A stretch of 61,544 nucleotides of DNA, from contig NZ_AXAI01000024.1 in the NCBI RefSeq assembly GCF_000472425.1, positions 28,565 through 90,108 of the forward strand, given 5' to 3'. The translations under genes were made by a program, and so were the position numbers. The notes beneath the pieces are model-generated. The model made no database searches. It saw only the letters and a program-made list of their open reading frames with translations, and was not told the DNA's origin. Of the stretch, positions 9,047 to 19,238 are shown one piece after another; the stretch's first letter is position 1; every line of letters begins with the position of its first letter. The stretch comes from Bradyrhizobium sp. Tv2a-2 (GTDB lineage Bacteria > Pseudomonadota > Alphaproteobacteria > Rhizobiales > Xanthobacteraceae).

Positions 9047-9405
9047 TTCCTGACCTCCCGAGTTCGTATCTGGGGCCGGCACGCTTTTCCTCGCATTTTG
9101 ACCCGTTGCTGACGTCAACGAGGCCTTCGCGCGAGGGCCAGAGACGCTGACCCATTGGGAGGTGACTGGCCGATTTCAGGAACGGCGCTTTTGGCCAAAG
9201 CCGACCAGGGCGAAGTGCCGTCAGTTCCCGTGCACGCTGTGGCGCGACGGGACGAGCCGGGTGTCTCGCAACAGCTAACAGCGTCTAACAAGACACAACG
9301 GGCAGTCTGCCGGGCATTGAGCTAGTGTCACCATGCGCAAAGTCCGGTGAGTTGCGTCAGGACGACCCATTTGCATTGAGCGACAATTGTCAGGAGCGGC
9401 ATCCA
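9047..9405 (+). other. Intergenic region upstream of the efflux genes
   Basis: A 359-bp gap with no gene I can support. It contains an interrupted direct repeat, gctaacagcgtctaacaag, at about 9274-9292. It also holds short inverted pieces around 9185-9205 (cgcttttggccaaagccg). It probably carries the promoter for the HlyD/MFS pair, but no canonical -35/-10 was recognised. An EmrAB-type operator cannot be defined by eye. Confidence 0.4.
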
Positions 9406-10938
9406 ATGTCTCCCGAGATGACCGAGCAAGACGGCAAGTCAGGTTCGGCCGGCGCGCCGACGGCCAAAGCGGGTGCTGGGGTCGACAGTGACGGCAAAGT
9501 GCCGCCGAAGCCGCTCCCATCGGCGAATCAGCGGTTCACGCGGCGGCAAAAGTTGCTGGCTGCCGCGCTCGGCGCTGTGGCTATCGCGGCCGCACTGTAC
9601 GGCATTCCCTGGATACGGTTCGTGCTCAGCACGGTCTCGACCGACGACGCCTTTGTGAACGGGCATGTGACATTCGTCGCCCCTCGCGTCCACGGTCAGG
9701 TTTCCAAAGTCCTGGTGGACGACAACAACCGCGTCCATAAGGGCGATCTTCTCGTTGAATTGGACAAGGAGCCATTTCGCGACGCAGTCGCCGTGAAGAA
9801 GGCGGCGGTCGATACGGCGCAAGCGGATCTCGATGCGGCCAGGGCTACGGCGCGCGGCATCGAAGCACAAGCCATGAGCCGGCGCTGGCAATTGCAGCAA
9901 GCCATCGAGAATGTCGAAAACCAGATATCGCTGTTGCATGCCCGGGTCGCCGCACTGAAGAAGGCGAAGGCGACACTCACACTGGCGAAGCAGGAGTTCG
10001 ACCGGACGGCGCAGCTGGTCGTATCGGACACCGCGAGCCGCGAACTCTATGATCAACGTCAGGCGTCGCTAACGATTGCCCAGGCGGGCATCGTCCAGGC
10101 ATTGGCGGATGTGAATCAGATCCGTGTATCGTTGGGCCTGGAGGCGCGGCCTGAAGACAGCGCCGATCTCGACCAGGTGCCGCCCGATCTCGATCAGTCC
10201 TTTTCTTCGGTCCTGCAGGCGCAGGCGGAGCTGATTCAGAGTGCGGCTGAGCTGGGCGTTGTCCATTCGTATAACCAGACTCCGAAGCAGATGCTCGAGG
10301 AGTTCTACAAGCTCGATCCCAAAGGCGACGTCAACCGCACCTTCGATCGGCTGGCAGCGGAAGCGCCTGCGGTCAAGCAGGCCGAGGCGAAACTCGATGC
10401 CGCCAAACGCGACCTTGCTCTGGCTGAACTCGACCTTCGCTATTGCGACGTTGTCGCCGAGATCGACGGCGTCGTCACGCGCCGAAACGTCAATCCGGGC
10501 AACGATGTTCAGGTCGGTCAGAACTTGATGGCGGTCCGCTCGCTCAGCGAGATTTGGATCGATGCCAATTTCAAGGAGACTCAACTGCGCGACCTGCGGA
10601 TCGGCCAGGCCGCCGATCTCTATGTCGACATGTATGGCGACAGGCAGGTGTTCAAAGGCCGGATCGCGGGCTTCACCATGGGGACCGGATCGACACTCGC
10701 ATTGCTGCCGGCGCAAAACGCCACCGGCAACTTCGTCAAGATCGTGCAGCGGCTCCCGGTCCGGATCGAGCTCGAGGGATATGACCCGGACAAGAATCCG
10801 CTGTTCATCGGCTCGTCGGTCGTCCCGTACGTCTACCTCAACAAGCCACCCACGGGACCCGATGCCGGGAAGTTCCTCCAAAGCAACATGCAGCCGGCCA
10901 CGACTGCGGCGGCAGGCCGGCCAGGCGTCGACAAATGA
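9406..10938 (+). CDS. HlyD/EmrA family membrane fusion protein
   Basis: The periplasmic adaptor of a tripartite multidrug efflux pump, 510 aa. A hydrophilic N-terminus is followed by one membrane segment near residues 50-70 (LAAALGAVAIAAALYGIPW). Next come the biotin-lipoyl-like strand VSKVLVDDNNRVHKGDLLVE, a long alpha-helical coiled-coil hairpin, and the second lipoyl half (CDVVAEIDGVVTRRNVNPGN) with a beta-barrel. The ATG at 9406 has AGGAG 9 bases upstream. It overlaps the MFS gene by 4 bp (ATGA), so the two are translationally coupled, as in emrAB. The hairpin is longer than in EmrA, with a linker near 240-290. No outer-membrane TolC gene is adjacent. Confidence 0.92.
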   Translation: MSPEMTEQDGKSGSAGAPTAKAGAGVDSDGKVPPKPLPSANQRFTRRQKLLAAALGAVAIAAALYGIPWIRFVLSTVSTDDAFVNGHVTFVAPRVHGQVSKVLVDDNNRVHKGDLLVELDKEPFRDAVAVKKAAVDTAQADLDAARATARGIEAQAMSRRWQLQQAIENVENQISLLHARVAALKKAKATLTLAKQEFDRTAQLVVSDTASRELYDQRQASLTIAQAGIVQALADVNQIRVSLGLEARPEDSADLDQVPPDLDQSFSSVLQAQAELIQSAAELGVVHSYNQTPKQMLEEFYKLDPKGDVNRTFDRLAAEAPAVKQAEAKLDAAKRDLALAELDLRYCDVVAEIDGVVTRRNVNPGNDVQVGQNLMAVRSLSEIWIDANFKETQLRDLRIGQAADLYVDMYGDRQVFKGRIAGFTMGTGSTLALLPAQNATGNFVKIVQRLPVRIELEGYDPDKNPLFIGSSVVPYVYLNKPPTGPDAGKFLQSNMQPATTAAAGRPGVDK

Positions 10939-12542
10939 CAGATCTCGTGCTTTCACCCGCCAGATCGCCAACGGGGGTAAGCCCCTGGGTGGTGGCCGCC
11001 ATCGTCGTGGTGCCGACCTTCATGGAGGTGCTCGACACCACCATCACGGTGGTGGCGCTCCGCTACATCGCCGGCGGTCTGTCGGCCACGGTCGACGACG
11101 GCGAATGGGTCATCACGAGCTATCTTGCCGCCAACGCCATCATCCTGCCGATCACCGGCTGGTTGTCGGCGCACCTTGGTCGCCGCAACTACTTCCTGCT
11201 GTCGATAGCGGTCTTTACCCTGGCCTCCGGGCTCTGTGGCATGGCGACCAGCCTCGGTCAGCTCATCGTGTTTCGCGTCTTGCAGGGCCTCGCGGGGGGC
11301 GGTCTTCAGCCTTCCAGTCAGGGCGTGCTGCTGGATGCCTTTCCGATAGAGAAACAAGGCACGGCGATGACGCTGTTTGGCCTGGCTGCGCTTTTGGCGC
11401 CGGTCGTGGGTCCGACCCTCGGCGGTTGGATCACAGACAGTTATTCCTGGCGATGGGTGTTCTATATCAACGTCCCGGTCGGTCTCCTGGCGCTTGCCGC
11501 ATGTTATGCGCTGCTCCGGGATCCGGACTATCTCACGAAGCAGCGTATGGAGTTGAAGACCCAGCCGCTGCGCTTTGACGCGCTTGGCCTGTCACTTCTG
11601 GTGATCGTCATGGTCTCCTGGGAGGTGATGCTCAGCAAAGGTCAGGAGTGGGACTGGCTGAGTGATCCGTTCTGGCGGGTGCAGACGCTGGCCATTCTCG
11701 TCGTCGTCGGCCTGATCGCGCTGATTGTCTGGGAATTGCGTCATCCGAACCCCGTGGTCAATTTCCGGCCCCTACGGGAGCGAAATTTCGCGGTGTGCTG
11801 CGTCATCATCTTTAGCGCTTTCGCAGTCCTCTATGCCGCCAGCACATCGTTGCCCGCCTTGCTTCAATCCCTGTTCGGCTATGATGCGCTCAGCGCGGGA
11901 TTGGTGATGTCGCCGGCCGGGTTCTTTGCGGTCCTGGTCATGCCGTTTGTCGGCCGGGCCCTTGGCCGGGGGACCGATGCCCGGTGGTTGCTCGCCGCCG
12001 GCCTTTTGATCATGGCGGCCGGAAACTATTGGATGTCGCAAATGAACCTCGACATCAGCCCGGGCCAGGTCGTGTGGCCTCGGGTGATGCTGGTCGTTGG
12101 GCTCTCGATGTGCTTTGCGCCTGCGAATGTCGCGGCCTACCTCTATACGCCGCCGCTGCTGCGTGGCGCGGCCGTTGGCTTGCTCAGCCTGCTGCGCAAC
12201 GAGGGAGGCAGCGTGGGAACGTCGATGGCGCAGACAATTCAGGAGCGCCGCGACCAATTTCACGTTCTCCGGCTCGGCGAGTCCCTGGATTCCTTCAACG
12301 CGGCCGTGGTTTCCTTCCTCGATCAGGCGCGCGGCGTGTTCTTGCAGCAGACCGGCGATCCGTCTGCGGCGCAGCAACTGGCCTGGCAGACGCTCGAGAA
12401 CTTGCGGCAGCAGCAGGCGTCGTCACTTGCTTATTTCGACGTGTTCTTGGCCTTGGCCGTGGTGACGCTGGTGCTGGCCCCCCTGGTGCTGCTGATGAAA
12501 CGTTCGGTGGCCGCGAAAGGCACTCACATCGGTAGCGAATGA
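10935..12542 (+). CDS. DHA2 family MFS drug transporter (EmrB/QacA type)
   Basis: A 535-aa inner-membrane proton antiporter with the 14-segment pattern of the DHA2 family. The motif TFMEVLDTTITVVALRYIAG is in TM1. Motif A-like GWLSAHLGRRNYF follows TM2, and antiporter motif C-like ALLAPVVGPTLGGWI lies in TM5. With the overlapping HlyD partner it should form an EmrAB-type pump for hydrophobic compounds. Substrate unknown. The start overlaps the adaptor stop by 4 bp. Confidence 0.94.
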   Translation: MTDLVLSPARSPTGVSPWVVAAIVVVPTFMEVLDTTITVVALRYIAGGLSATVDDGEWVITSYLAANAIILPITGWLSAHLGRRNYFLLSIAVFTLASGLCGMATSLGQLIVFRVLQGLAGGGLQPSSQGVLLDAFPIEKQGTAMTLFGLAALLAPVVGPTLGGWITDSYSWRWVFYINVPVGLLALAACYALLRDPDYLTKQRMELKTQPLRFDALGLSLLVIVMVSWEVMLSKGQEWDWLSDPFWRVQTLAILVVVGLIALIVWELRHPNPVVNFRPLRERNFAVCCVIIFSAFAVLYAASTSLPALLQSLFGYDALSAGLVMSPAGFFAVLVMPFVGRALGRGTDARWLLAAGLLIMAAGNYWMSQMNLDISPGQVVWPRVMLVVGLSMCFAPANVAAYLYTPPLLRGAAVGLLSLLRNEGGSVGTSMAQTIQERRDQFHVLRLGESLDSFNAAVVSFLDQARGVFLQQTGDPSAAQQLAWQTLENLRQQQASSLAYFDVFLALAVVTLVLAPLVLLMKRSVAAKGTHIGSE

Positions 12543-12639
12543 GGTGTCCCGCGCAAACCGTGGCAGTCTCTTTCATGGCAAGCGGCATAGCTGCTAGAGC
12601 TTCGTGTCGCGCGCCTCAGCGTTGCGGAGAGGCACTCCG

Positions 12640-14238
12640 ATGACGATGCCGGCCGTCCTAGTCCCCGCGGATCAGCCTCTAACCCTTGCGAACGTGTCGC
12701 CTGGCCGCCCGCAGAAGCGCTTGGCTTTTGCGGTCGCGCTCGCTTTCCTGGCGGCCCTTGTCCTCTCGGCCGGAGAGCTCTCGAACATCCAGCTGAGGCG
12801 GATCGACCCGTTCGTCCCGATCTATGGCACCGCGATCTTCGTGAATGACCTGATCACCGCGGTCCTGTTGTTCAACCAGTTCGCCGTCCTGCGTTCGCGT
12901 GCGCTGCTCGCGATCTCGAGCGGGTACTTCTTCACCGCGCTCATGGTCATTCCGTGGATGCTGACCTTTCCCGGTGTGTTCGCGCCGACCGGGCTGCTCG
13001 GCGCCGGGTTGCAGAGCACGAATTGGCTCTACGTTTTGAGGTATGCTGCTTTTCCCACCTTCGTTATCGCCTACACCCTCTTGAAGGATGCCGATCCGGC
13101 AGAGCGATTGTGGAAAGGTTCTGCGGGCCCGGCCGTCCTCTCCTGTGTCGCGATATCCGCAGCCGTCGTGTGCGTCGTGACGATCATCGTCACTGCGGGT
13201 GACGCATACTTGCCGCGCATCTCAATCGATCCGGTTCATTTTTCCGCCCTCTGGCTCTATCTGGCCAGCTGTCTCATCGCGTGGAATTCGCTTGCGCTGA
13301 TTTTGCTCTGGAGGCGGCAGCGCTCGGTGCTCGACCTGTGGCTGATGGTGGTCGTTTCTGCGTATGCAATCGAGATCTATCTGGTCTCGTTTCCAGGATT
13401 GGCCCGGTTCAGCGCCGGCTGGTATGCCGGCAGGGTGTTCGGGTTTGTCTCGAGCATTCTTGTGCTCTTTGTCCTGTTGGGTGAGATCACGACACTTTAC
13501 GCCCAGCTGTTGAGCGCGGTGTTGGCGCAACGTCGCGAGCGCGAGGCGCGGCTGATGACCGGTGACGCCGTCTCAGCTTCAATTGCCCACGAGATCAAAC
13601 AGCCATTGACGGCGATCATAGCCAGCGCAAACGCAGGATTGAGCTGGCTCGATCATGTCGAGCCCGACCTCGATAATGTCAGGAATGCGTTGCGGCGCGT
13701 CGTGACCAGCGGACGCAGTGCGGACGTCATCATCGAAAATATCCGGACGCATTTCAAGGTCGGCGCACGGATACGGACTTCGCTTGATATCGGCGATGTC
13801 ATCCGGGACGCTCTGGCCGTCGTTCGCGACAAACTGCAGGCCCATCGGATCGTCGTTACGGTGGACCTCGACGAACATCTGCCACGGCTAAGAGGCGAAC
13901 CGGTTCAACTCCAGCAGGTGCTGGTGAATCTGATTGCGAACGCAATTGACGCCATGGCTAGCAAGAATGGTGAGCGGGTGCTGTCCATCAGATCTGAACT
14001 CGATCATTCCGGAGATGTGATGGTGACGATGGAAGACACGGGGAAGGGCATCGAGCCCGGCGCCACAAATCGGATATTCAACCCGATGTTCACGACCAAA
14101 GCGCACGGCATGGGCATGGGGTTGTCGATCTGCCGGTCGATTGTCGAGGCGCATGAAGGGCAATTATGGGTGTCCGCCAGTGAGCGCGGCGGCGCCGTTT
14201 TTCGCTTTACAGTGCCGGTAGATCCGCTCGTATCCTGA
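12640..14238 (+). CDS. Membrane sensor histidine kinase (MASE4-like sensor)
   Basis: A 532-aa kinase. The first ~285 residues are a polytopic membrane region resembling the MASE4 sensor domain. The transmitter follows: H box SIAHEIKQPLTAI, N box LVNLIANAIDAM, G1 box MEDTGKGIEPG, and G2 box GMGMGLSICRSIVEAHEG. All catalytic boxes are intact. The ATG at 12640 has GGAGAGG upstream and is preferred over a GTG at 12604. It lies 97 bp after the efflux gene on the same strand. No response regulator is adjacent, so its partner must be elsewhere. Sensing a compound linked to the pump is a hypothesis only. Confidence 0.9.
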   Translation: MTMPAVLVPADQPLTLANVSPGRPQKRLAFAVALAFLAALVLSAGELSNIQLRRIDPFVPIYGTAIFVNDLITAVLLFNQFAVLRSRALLAISSGYFFTALMVIPWMLTFPGVFAPTGLLGAGLQSTNWLYVLRYAAFPTFVIAYTLLKDADPAERLWKGSAGPAVLSCVAISAAVVCVVTIIVTAGDAYLPRISIDPVHFSALWLYLASCLIAWNSLALILLWRRQRSVLDLWLMVVVSAYAIEIYLVSFPGLARFSAGWYAGRVFGFVSSILVLFVLLGEITTLYAQLLSAVLAQRREREARLMTGDAVSASIAHEIKQPLTAIIASANAGLSWLDHVEPDLDNVRNALRRVVTSGRSADVIIENIRTHFKVGARIRTSLDIGDVIRDALAVVRDKLQAHRIVVTVDLDEHLPRLRGEPVQLQQVLVNLIANAIDAMASKNGERVLSIRSELDHSGDVMVTMEDTGKGIEPGATNRIFNPMFTTKAHGMGMGLSICRSIVEAHEGQLWVSASERGGAVFRFTVPVDPLVS

Positions 14239-14513
14239 TCGAACCAGATCACTACGGCAGCTTCCTCGGTAGCCTGTTTGAGGATTCTCATGGCTGTCGA
14301 GTTCTCGAAAGGAAGGCTTGGTTTTGGAGACATACTCGAGCAATCGTTCCGCCCGGAGCGGTCTTGGCTCCCTACGGTACCTCGAACGAACGGCGCACCT
14401 TGGTTAACTCCGCGTATCCTTGACGCGCAAAATCCGTTCGGCTTCGCGGGCCGGTCCTTAGAATTTGATCTGTATGCTGTGTCTCACGATCAAAGAATTT
14501 GAGCGATACGGCC

Positions 14514-14765
14514 ATGAACGAGCCTTCATTTTCCGCCCTCGACCGGCATGCGGTGCTGACCGGCGCCAATGACAGTTTTCCCTGGTTGTCCGGCGCCATG
14601 CTGGCAATGGAGGCGAGCGAGGTGATCCGCCTGCGGCTGGAGAAATTCGCCCATCGGGACGCGGATTCCGATCGGGAGGCCTGCCTGATGGTGACCGAGA
14701 AGCTTGTCGCCGTGTTGCAGGCCGGTGCCCAGCTCCTGGCTGGGGCAACGCTAGCTATGCCCTGA
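14514..14765 (+). CDS. Hypothetical small protein
   Basis: An 83-aa acidic, mostly helical ORF (MNEPSFSALDRHAVLTGAND...) with no domain I recognise, no signal peptide and no membrane segment. Codon use is GC-rich at third positions like true genes. An in-frame TTG at 14499 would add five residues; the ATG is preferred. The 275 bp before it hold only low-quality ORFs. It is the last plus-strand gene of the accessory block, convergent with xth. Confidence 0.55.
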   Translation: MNEPSFSALDRHAVLTGANDSFPWLSGAMLAMEASEVIRLRLEKFAHRDADSDREACLMVTEKLVAVLQAGAQLLAGATLAMP

Positions 14766-14900
14766 CAGCGGCGGCGCGCCCGCCGCATGTTCGACGGTTC
14801 GAGGGCAGAAATGGTCTTGTCACAGGCCGATCGTGTAGCCGCGGCGATCACATCGGAGGAGAACATCGGCCCTCCGGGCGCTACCTTTGGCGGCTGCTGG

Positions 14901-14946
14901 CGTGATCTTTTCGGAAAACCGCCACGCACTTTTTCCGGATCTTGCT
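14901..14946. repeat. Dispersed palindromic repeat, copy 1
   Basis: Reads cgtgatcttttcggaaaacc, then gccacgcac, then tttttccggatcttgct: a degenerate copy of the inverted repeat seen perfectly at 27730. It abuts the xth stop codon. Copies of this GATCTTTTCGGAAA family are common between Bradyrhizobium genes, from memory. Confidence 0.7.
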
Positions 14947-15717
14947 TTAGCCGAGCACGATCCACGCCGGCGCGTGGTCGCTTGCGCCGTCTTCACTGCG
15001 CACCTTCCTGTCCACGCCGGCTTTCGTCAGGCGCGGCGCAAGCTGCGGGCTGAGCAGGAGATGATCGAGCCGTAAACCTCCGTCGCGCGGCCAGCGGTTT
15101 CGCTTGTAATCCCAGAACGTGTACATCGGTTCTTTGGGATGCAGCATACGGATTGCATCGCACCAGCCTTGCGCGATCAATGCCGCGAACGCGGCGCGGC
15201 TCTTCGGCTGGATCAGCGCATTCTTGTCCCAGGAACGCGTGGGATAGATATCGAGACCAGTCGGCGCGACGTTGTAATCGCCGGCCAGCACGACCGGCAG
15301 ATCCTGTTTCAGGAACGTTGCCGCATGGGTGCGCAACCGCTTCAGCCAGGCGAGCTTGTAGTCGAATTTCGGTCCCGGCTGCGGATTGCCGTTCGGGGCA
15401 TAAAGGCAGGCGACGATGATGCCGTTCACGGCAGCTTCAATATAGCGCGCTTCGCGATCCGTCTCGTCGCCCGGCAGCGCGGTTCTGGTCAGGATAGGCT
15501 CGCCTTTGCGCGACAGGATGGCTACGCCATTCCACGTCTTTTGCCCGCGCCACACCGCGTGATAGTCGGCCGCTTCGATGGCCGAAAGCGGAAACTGGCC
15601 GTCGGTCGCTTTCAGTTCCTGCAGGCAGACGATGTCCGGCTTCGCGCTACGGAGCCACGCCAGCAGGTTCGGCAGCCGGCGATTGATGTTGTTGATGTTG
15701 AAGGTCGCGACTTTCAT
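14947..15717 (-). CDS. xth: Exodeoxyribonuclease III
   Basis: A 256-aa AP endonuclease / 3'-5' exonuclease of the endonuclease-exonuclease-phosphatase superfamily, for base excision repair. Conserved elements are KVATFNINNIN at the N-terminus (catalytic Asn7), CLQELKA near 31-37 (metal-binding Glu34), GDYNVAP near 152-158, and the terminal GASDHAPAW with the catalytic Asp-His. The length is standard. It lies 18 bp downstream of alr on the same strand, so the two may be cotranscribed. Confidence 0.95.
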   Translation of the reverse strand: MKVATFNINNINRRLPNLLAWLRSAKPDIVCLQELKATDGQFPLSAIEAADYHAVWRGQKTWNGVAILSRKGEPILTRTALPGDETDREARYIEAAVNGIIVACLYAPNGNPQPGPKFDYKLAWLKRLRTHAATFLKQDLPVVLAGDYNVAPTGLDIYPTRSWDKNALIQPKSRAAFAALIAQGWCDAIRMLHPKEPMYTFWDYKRNRWPRDGGLRLDHLLLSPQLAPRLTKAGVDRKVRSEDGASDHAPAWIVLG

Positions 15718-15735
15718 GGCTGAAAGCCGCGGCGA

Positions 15736-16944
15736 TCAGGCAGGCGACGGCGCGGCCTCGCTGGGCACGCCGCCCTTGTAGACCCGCGCAAAGCGGCGGC
15801 CGAGGCTGGTCAAGACCTCATAGCCGATGGTGCCGAAATGATGGGCAAGCTCATCAACGGTGATGCCTTCGCCGATCAGCGTCACCATATGGCCGCGCCG
15901 CGCGGCGTTCGGCGGCAGGTCGGTGATGTCGACGCCGATCAGGTCCATGGAGACACGACCCGCGAGCGGGCAGCGCTTGCCGGCGACGATCACTTCCGCA
16001 CCGCGGGTGCCGTCATTGGCGCTGGCCGCTCGGAAATAGCCGTCGGCATAGCCGGCGGCGACGACGGCAAGTCTGGTCGGGCGCCGCGCGGTCCAGGTGC
16101 CGCCATAGCCGACGGTCTCGCCGCGTTCGACATTGCGGATCTGGATGATGCGGGCCTTGAGGTCCACGACCGGCTGCATCGGGTTGTCGGCTTCAGGCGT
16201 CGGGTTGATGCCGTAGAGCGCCGCGCCCGGACGCACGAGGTCGAACTGGAAGGGGGCTCCGAGATAGATGCCTGAGGAGTTGGCAAGCGAAGCCGGCACG
16301 CCGGTGAAGAAGCTTGCGATTTGGCGGAAGGCTGCAAGCTGCCTAGCATTGACTGGGCTGTTGAGCTGCTCGCCGGAGACGAGGTGGCTCATCACGAGTG
16401 TAATGCCATGATCGCCGGCATTGATGCGCGGGATCAGGCCTTGCGCTTCCAGGACAGTCAGTCCGAGCCGGTTCATGCCGGTGTCGATATGGATCGCGGC
16501 ACCGCCTGACCAGCCGGAGCGGCGGCAGAATACGTCCCATTCGGCAAGCTCGTTGAGTTCGCCGATCACCGGCCGGCAATCGATCTTGGCGTAGGCCTCA
16601 CCGGTGTTTTGGAGGAAACCGCTGAGCACATAGATCGCGGCTTGCGGCAGCGCCGCGCGCGCGGCACGTGCCTCGTCCAGTGTCGCGACAAAGAAGGTCT
16701 TGCAGCCGGCTCCCGCGAGCGCCCTGGCAACGGGCTCGATGCCGCAGCCATAGGCATTGGCCTTGATCACGGCCGAACATTCGGCGGGCATCGCCGTCTT
16801 CTCGAGCTTGCGCCAGTTGGCGACGATGGCGTCGAGATCGATGGTCAGGATGCCGTTATAGGCGGCGAGCGCTGACGCCTGGTCGGCCTCGGGGGAAAGC
16901 AGCGAGTTGGTGGAAGCTGGTTTTGCGGTGAGGGCAGTGGTCAT
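15736..16944 (-). CDS. alr: Alanine racemase
   Basis: A PLP enzyme that interconverts L- and D-alanine for peptidoglycan synthesis, 402 aa. The PLP-binding Lys61 sits in SAVIKANAYGCG. The C-terminal beta-barrel domain carries VGYGGTW near residue 277 (catalytic Tyr of the partner subunit) and RVSMDLIGVD. The N-terminal ~28 residues are an extension relative to the E. coli enzyme. It is 55 bp downstream of dnaB on the same strand, a common Rhizobiales pairing. Confidence 0.96.
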   Translation of the reverse strand: MTTALTAKPASTNSLLSPEADQASALAAYNGILTIDLDAIVANWRKLEKTAMPAECSAVIKANAYGCGIEPVARALAGAGCKTFFVATLDEARAARAALPQAAIYVLSGFLQNTGEAYAKIDCRPVIGELNELAEWDVFCRRSGWSGGAAIHIDTGMNRLGLTVLEAQGLIPRINAGDHGITLVMSHLVSGEQLNSPVNARQLAAFRQIASFFTGVPASLANSSGIYLGAPFQFDLVRPGAALYGINPTPEADNPMQPVVDLKARIIQIRNVERGETVGYGGTWTARRPTRLAVVAAGYADGYFRAASANDGTRGAEVIVAGKRCPLAGRVSMDLIGVDITDLPPNAARRGHMVTLIGEGITVDELAHHFGTIGYEVLTSLGRRFARVYKGGVPSEAAPSPA

Positions 16945-16999
16945 GGCCTGTCGGTTTTACGTGGGGCAGGCCTTTGGTTCAACCTTGCCGGCTGCGACG

Positions 17000-18499
<1,500 letters not shown>

Positions 18500-18600
18500 G
18501 GTCAGAGTTTACGCGGGAGTTGCTGTTGTTGTGAGAGGTGTGGGGCGGCGATAAAGCGCCAGTCCGCAGCGTCATGAAAGCGGGAAGCCGCCTTATGCCC

Positions 18601-18627
18601 GATTCACACACAGGCGGTGTGTGAATC
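18601..18627. promoter_or_regulatory. Perfect 11-bp inverted repeat upstream of dnaB
   Basis: Arms GATTCACACAC (18601-18611) and GTGTGTGAATC (18617-18627) are exactly complementary around a 5-nt centre, AGGCG. The repeat lies about 100 bp upstream of the dnaB ATG. It has no T-run on either side, so it resembles an operator or RNA hairpin rather than an intrinsic terminator. The binding factor is unknown. Confidence 0.7.
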
Positions 18628-18698
18628 TTGCAACGAAGGCTGTCGACGCTTGACGCATTTTCCCGCGAATTTTGAACCCGTTTAACGGAAAATCCGGC

Positions 18699-18720
18699 AA
18701 GGTTCTGGAAGGTGAACCTT
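18699..18720. terminator. Short hairpin, possible terminator
   Basis: AAGGTTC (18699-18705) pairs with GAACCTT (18714-18720) around an 8-nt loop, followed by TT on the plus strand and AAAAGG on the minus. It sits between the minus-strand small ORF ending at 18775 and dnaB, so it could end that transcript. The T-run is too short for a confident intrinsic terminator. Confidence 0.35.
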
Positions 18721-18774
18721 TTCCCGCCTCGTCCTACTTAACTGATGAGGGTCGCGCCGGCCGTCAGGTCGGGG

Positions 18775-18894
18775 TCAGGTCATGAGCAGGTAGGCGAGGG
18801 CCAGTATGGCGGCTCCGATGCCCATTGCGATCAAGACATAGTCGGTGCGCAGATCGTCCATGGAATCGAGGGGTTGGTACGATTTCTCGGCCAT
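18775..18894 (-). CDS. Predicted 39-aa single-pass membrane peptide
   Basis: The minus strand encodes 39 residues: a charged N-terminus (MAEKSYQPLDSMDDLRTDY) followed by one hydrophobic segment rich in Ala, Gly, Ile and Leu, ending LLMT. This is the classic layout of a small inner-membrane protein. The nearest G-rich stretch (GGGGGA) overlaps the start region, so Shine-Dalgarno spacing is poor and an internal Met start at residue 12 is possible. No family is recognised. Confidence 0.5.
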   Translation of the reverse strand: MAEKSYQPLDSMDDLRTDYVLIAMGIGAAILALAYLLMT

Positions 18895-19007
18895 CCCCCA
18901 TTTTTACGGGGATCGGAACGTATCGCTTGTGAGGTAGTTCACACCGAAGCGGGTTTCTTTCGACGCGGAGTGGCCGGGAGCACTCGGGCCAGAAGGCGGA
19001 CAGGGCG

Positions 19008-19214
19008 ATGGAACAGCGAAAGGCCATATGGCGGGGCGGTGAGGATCGGCAGCTGTGGCTGTCGATGCTGGTCGACGCCATGGAGGAGGCCGCCCGACCC
19101 GAGGTGCGCGCCAAGCCTTGTCCCCCGGCGGTACTTCTCGGTTTGCGCGCCCAGCTTGCGCAGCCGGTGTCGCACCATCCCCTTGCGACGTCAGCCTTCG
19201 GCCGGCGTCACTGA
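19008..19214 (+). CDS. Hypothetical 68-aa protein (uncertain)
   Basis: Starts MEQRKAIWRGGEDRQLWLSM and continues as a charged helical stretch, then becomes Pro/His-rich. The first 35 codons have normal third-position GC bias; the end looks less protein-like, so it could be a fragment. It is convergent with cfa. No domain recognised. Confidence 0.35.
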   Translation: MEQRKAIWRGGEDRQLWLSMLVDAMEEAARPEVRAKPCPPAVLLGLRAQLAQPVSHHPLATSAFGRRH

Positions 19215-19238
19215 ACACGTCAGCAGTAAAGCCTTAGG

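Noticed and set aside
14290..14502. 71-aa plus-strand ORF starting MAVEFSKGRLG
   Set aside because: Weak start region and no recognisable family; its C-terminal half does not look protein-like.
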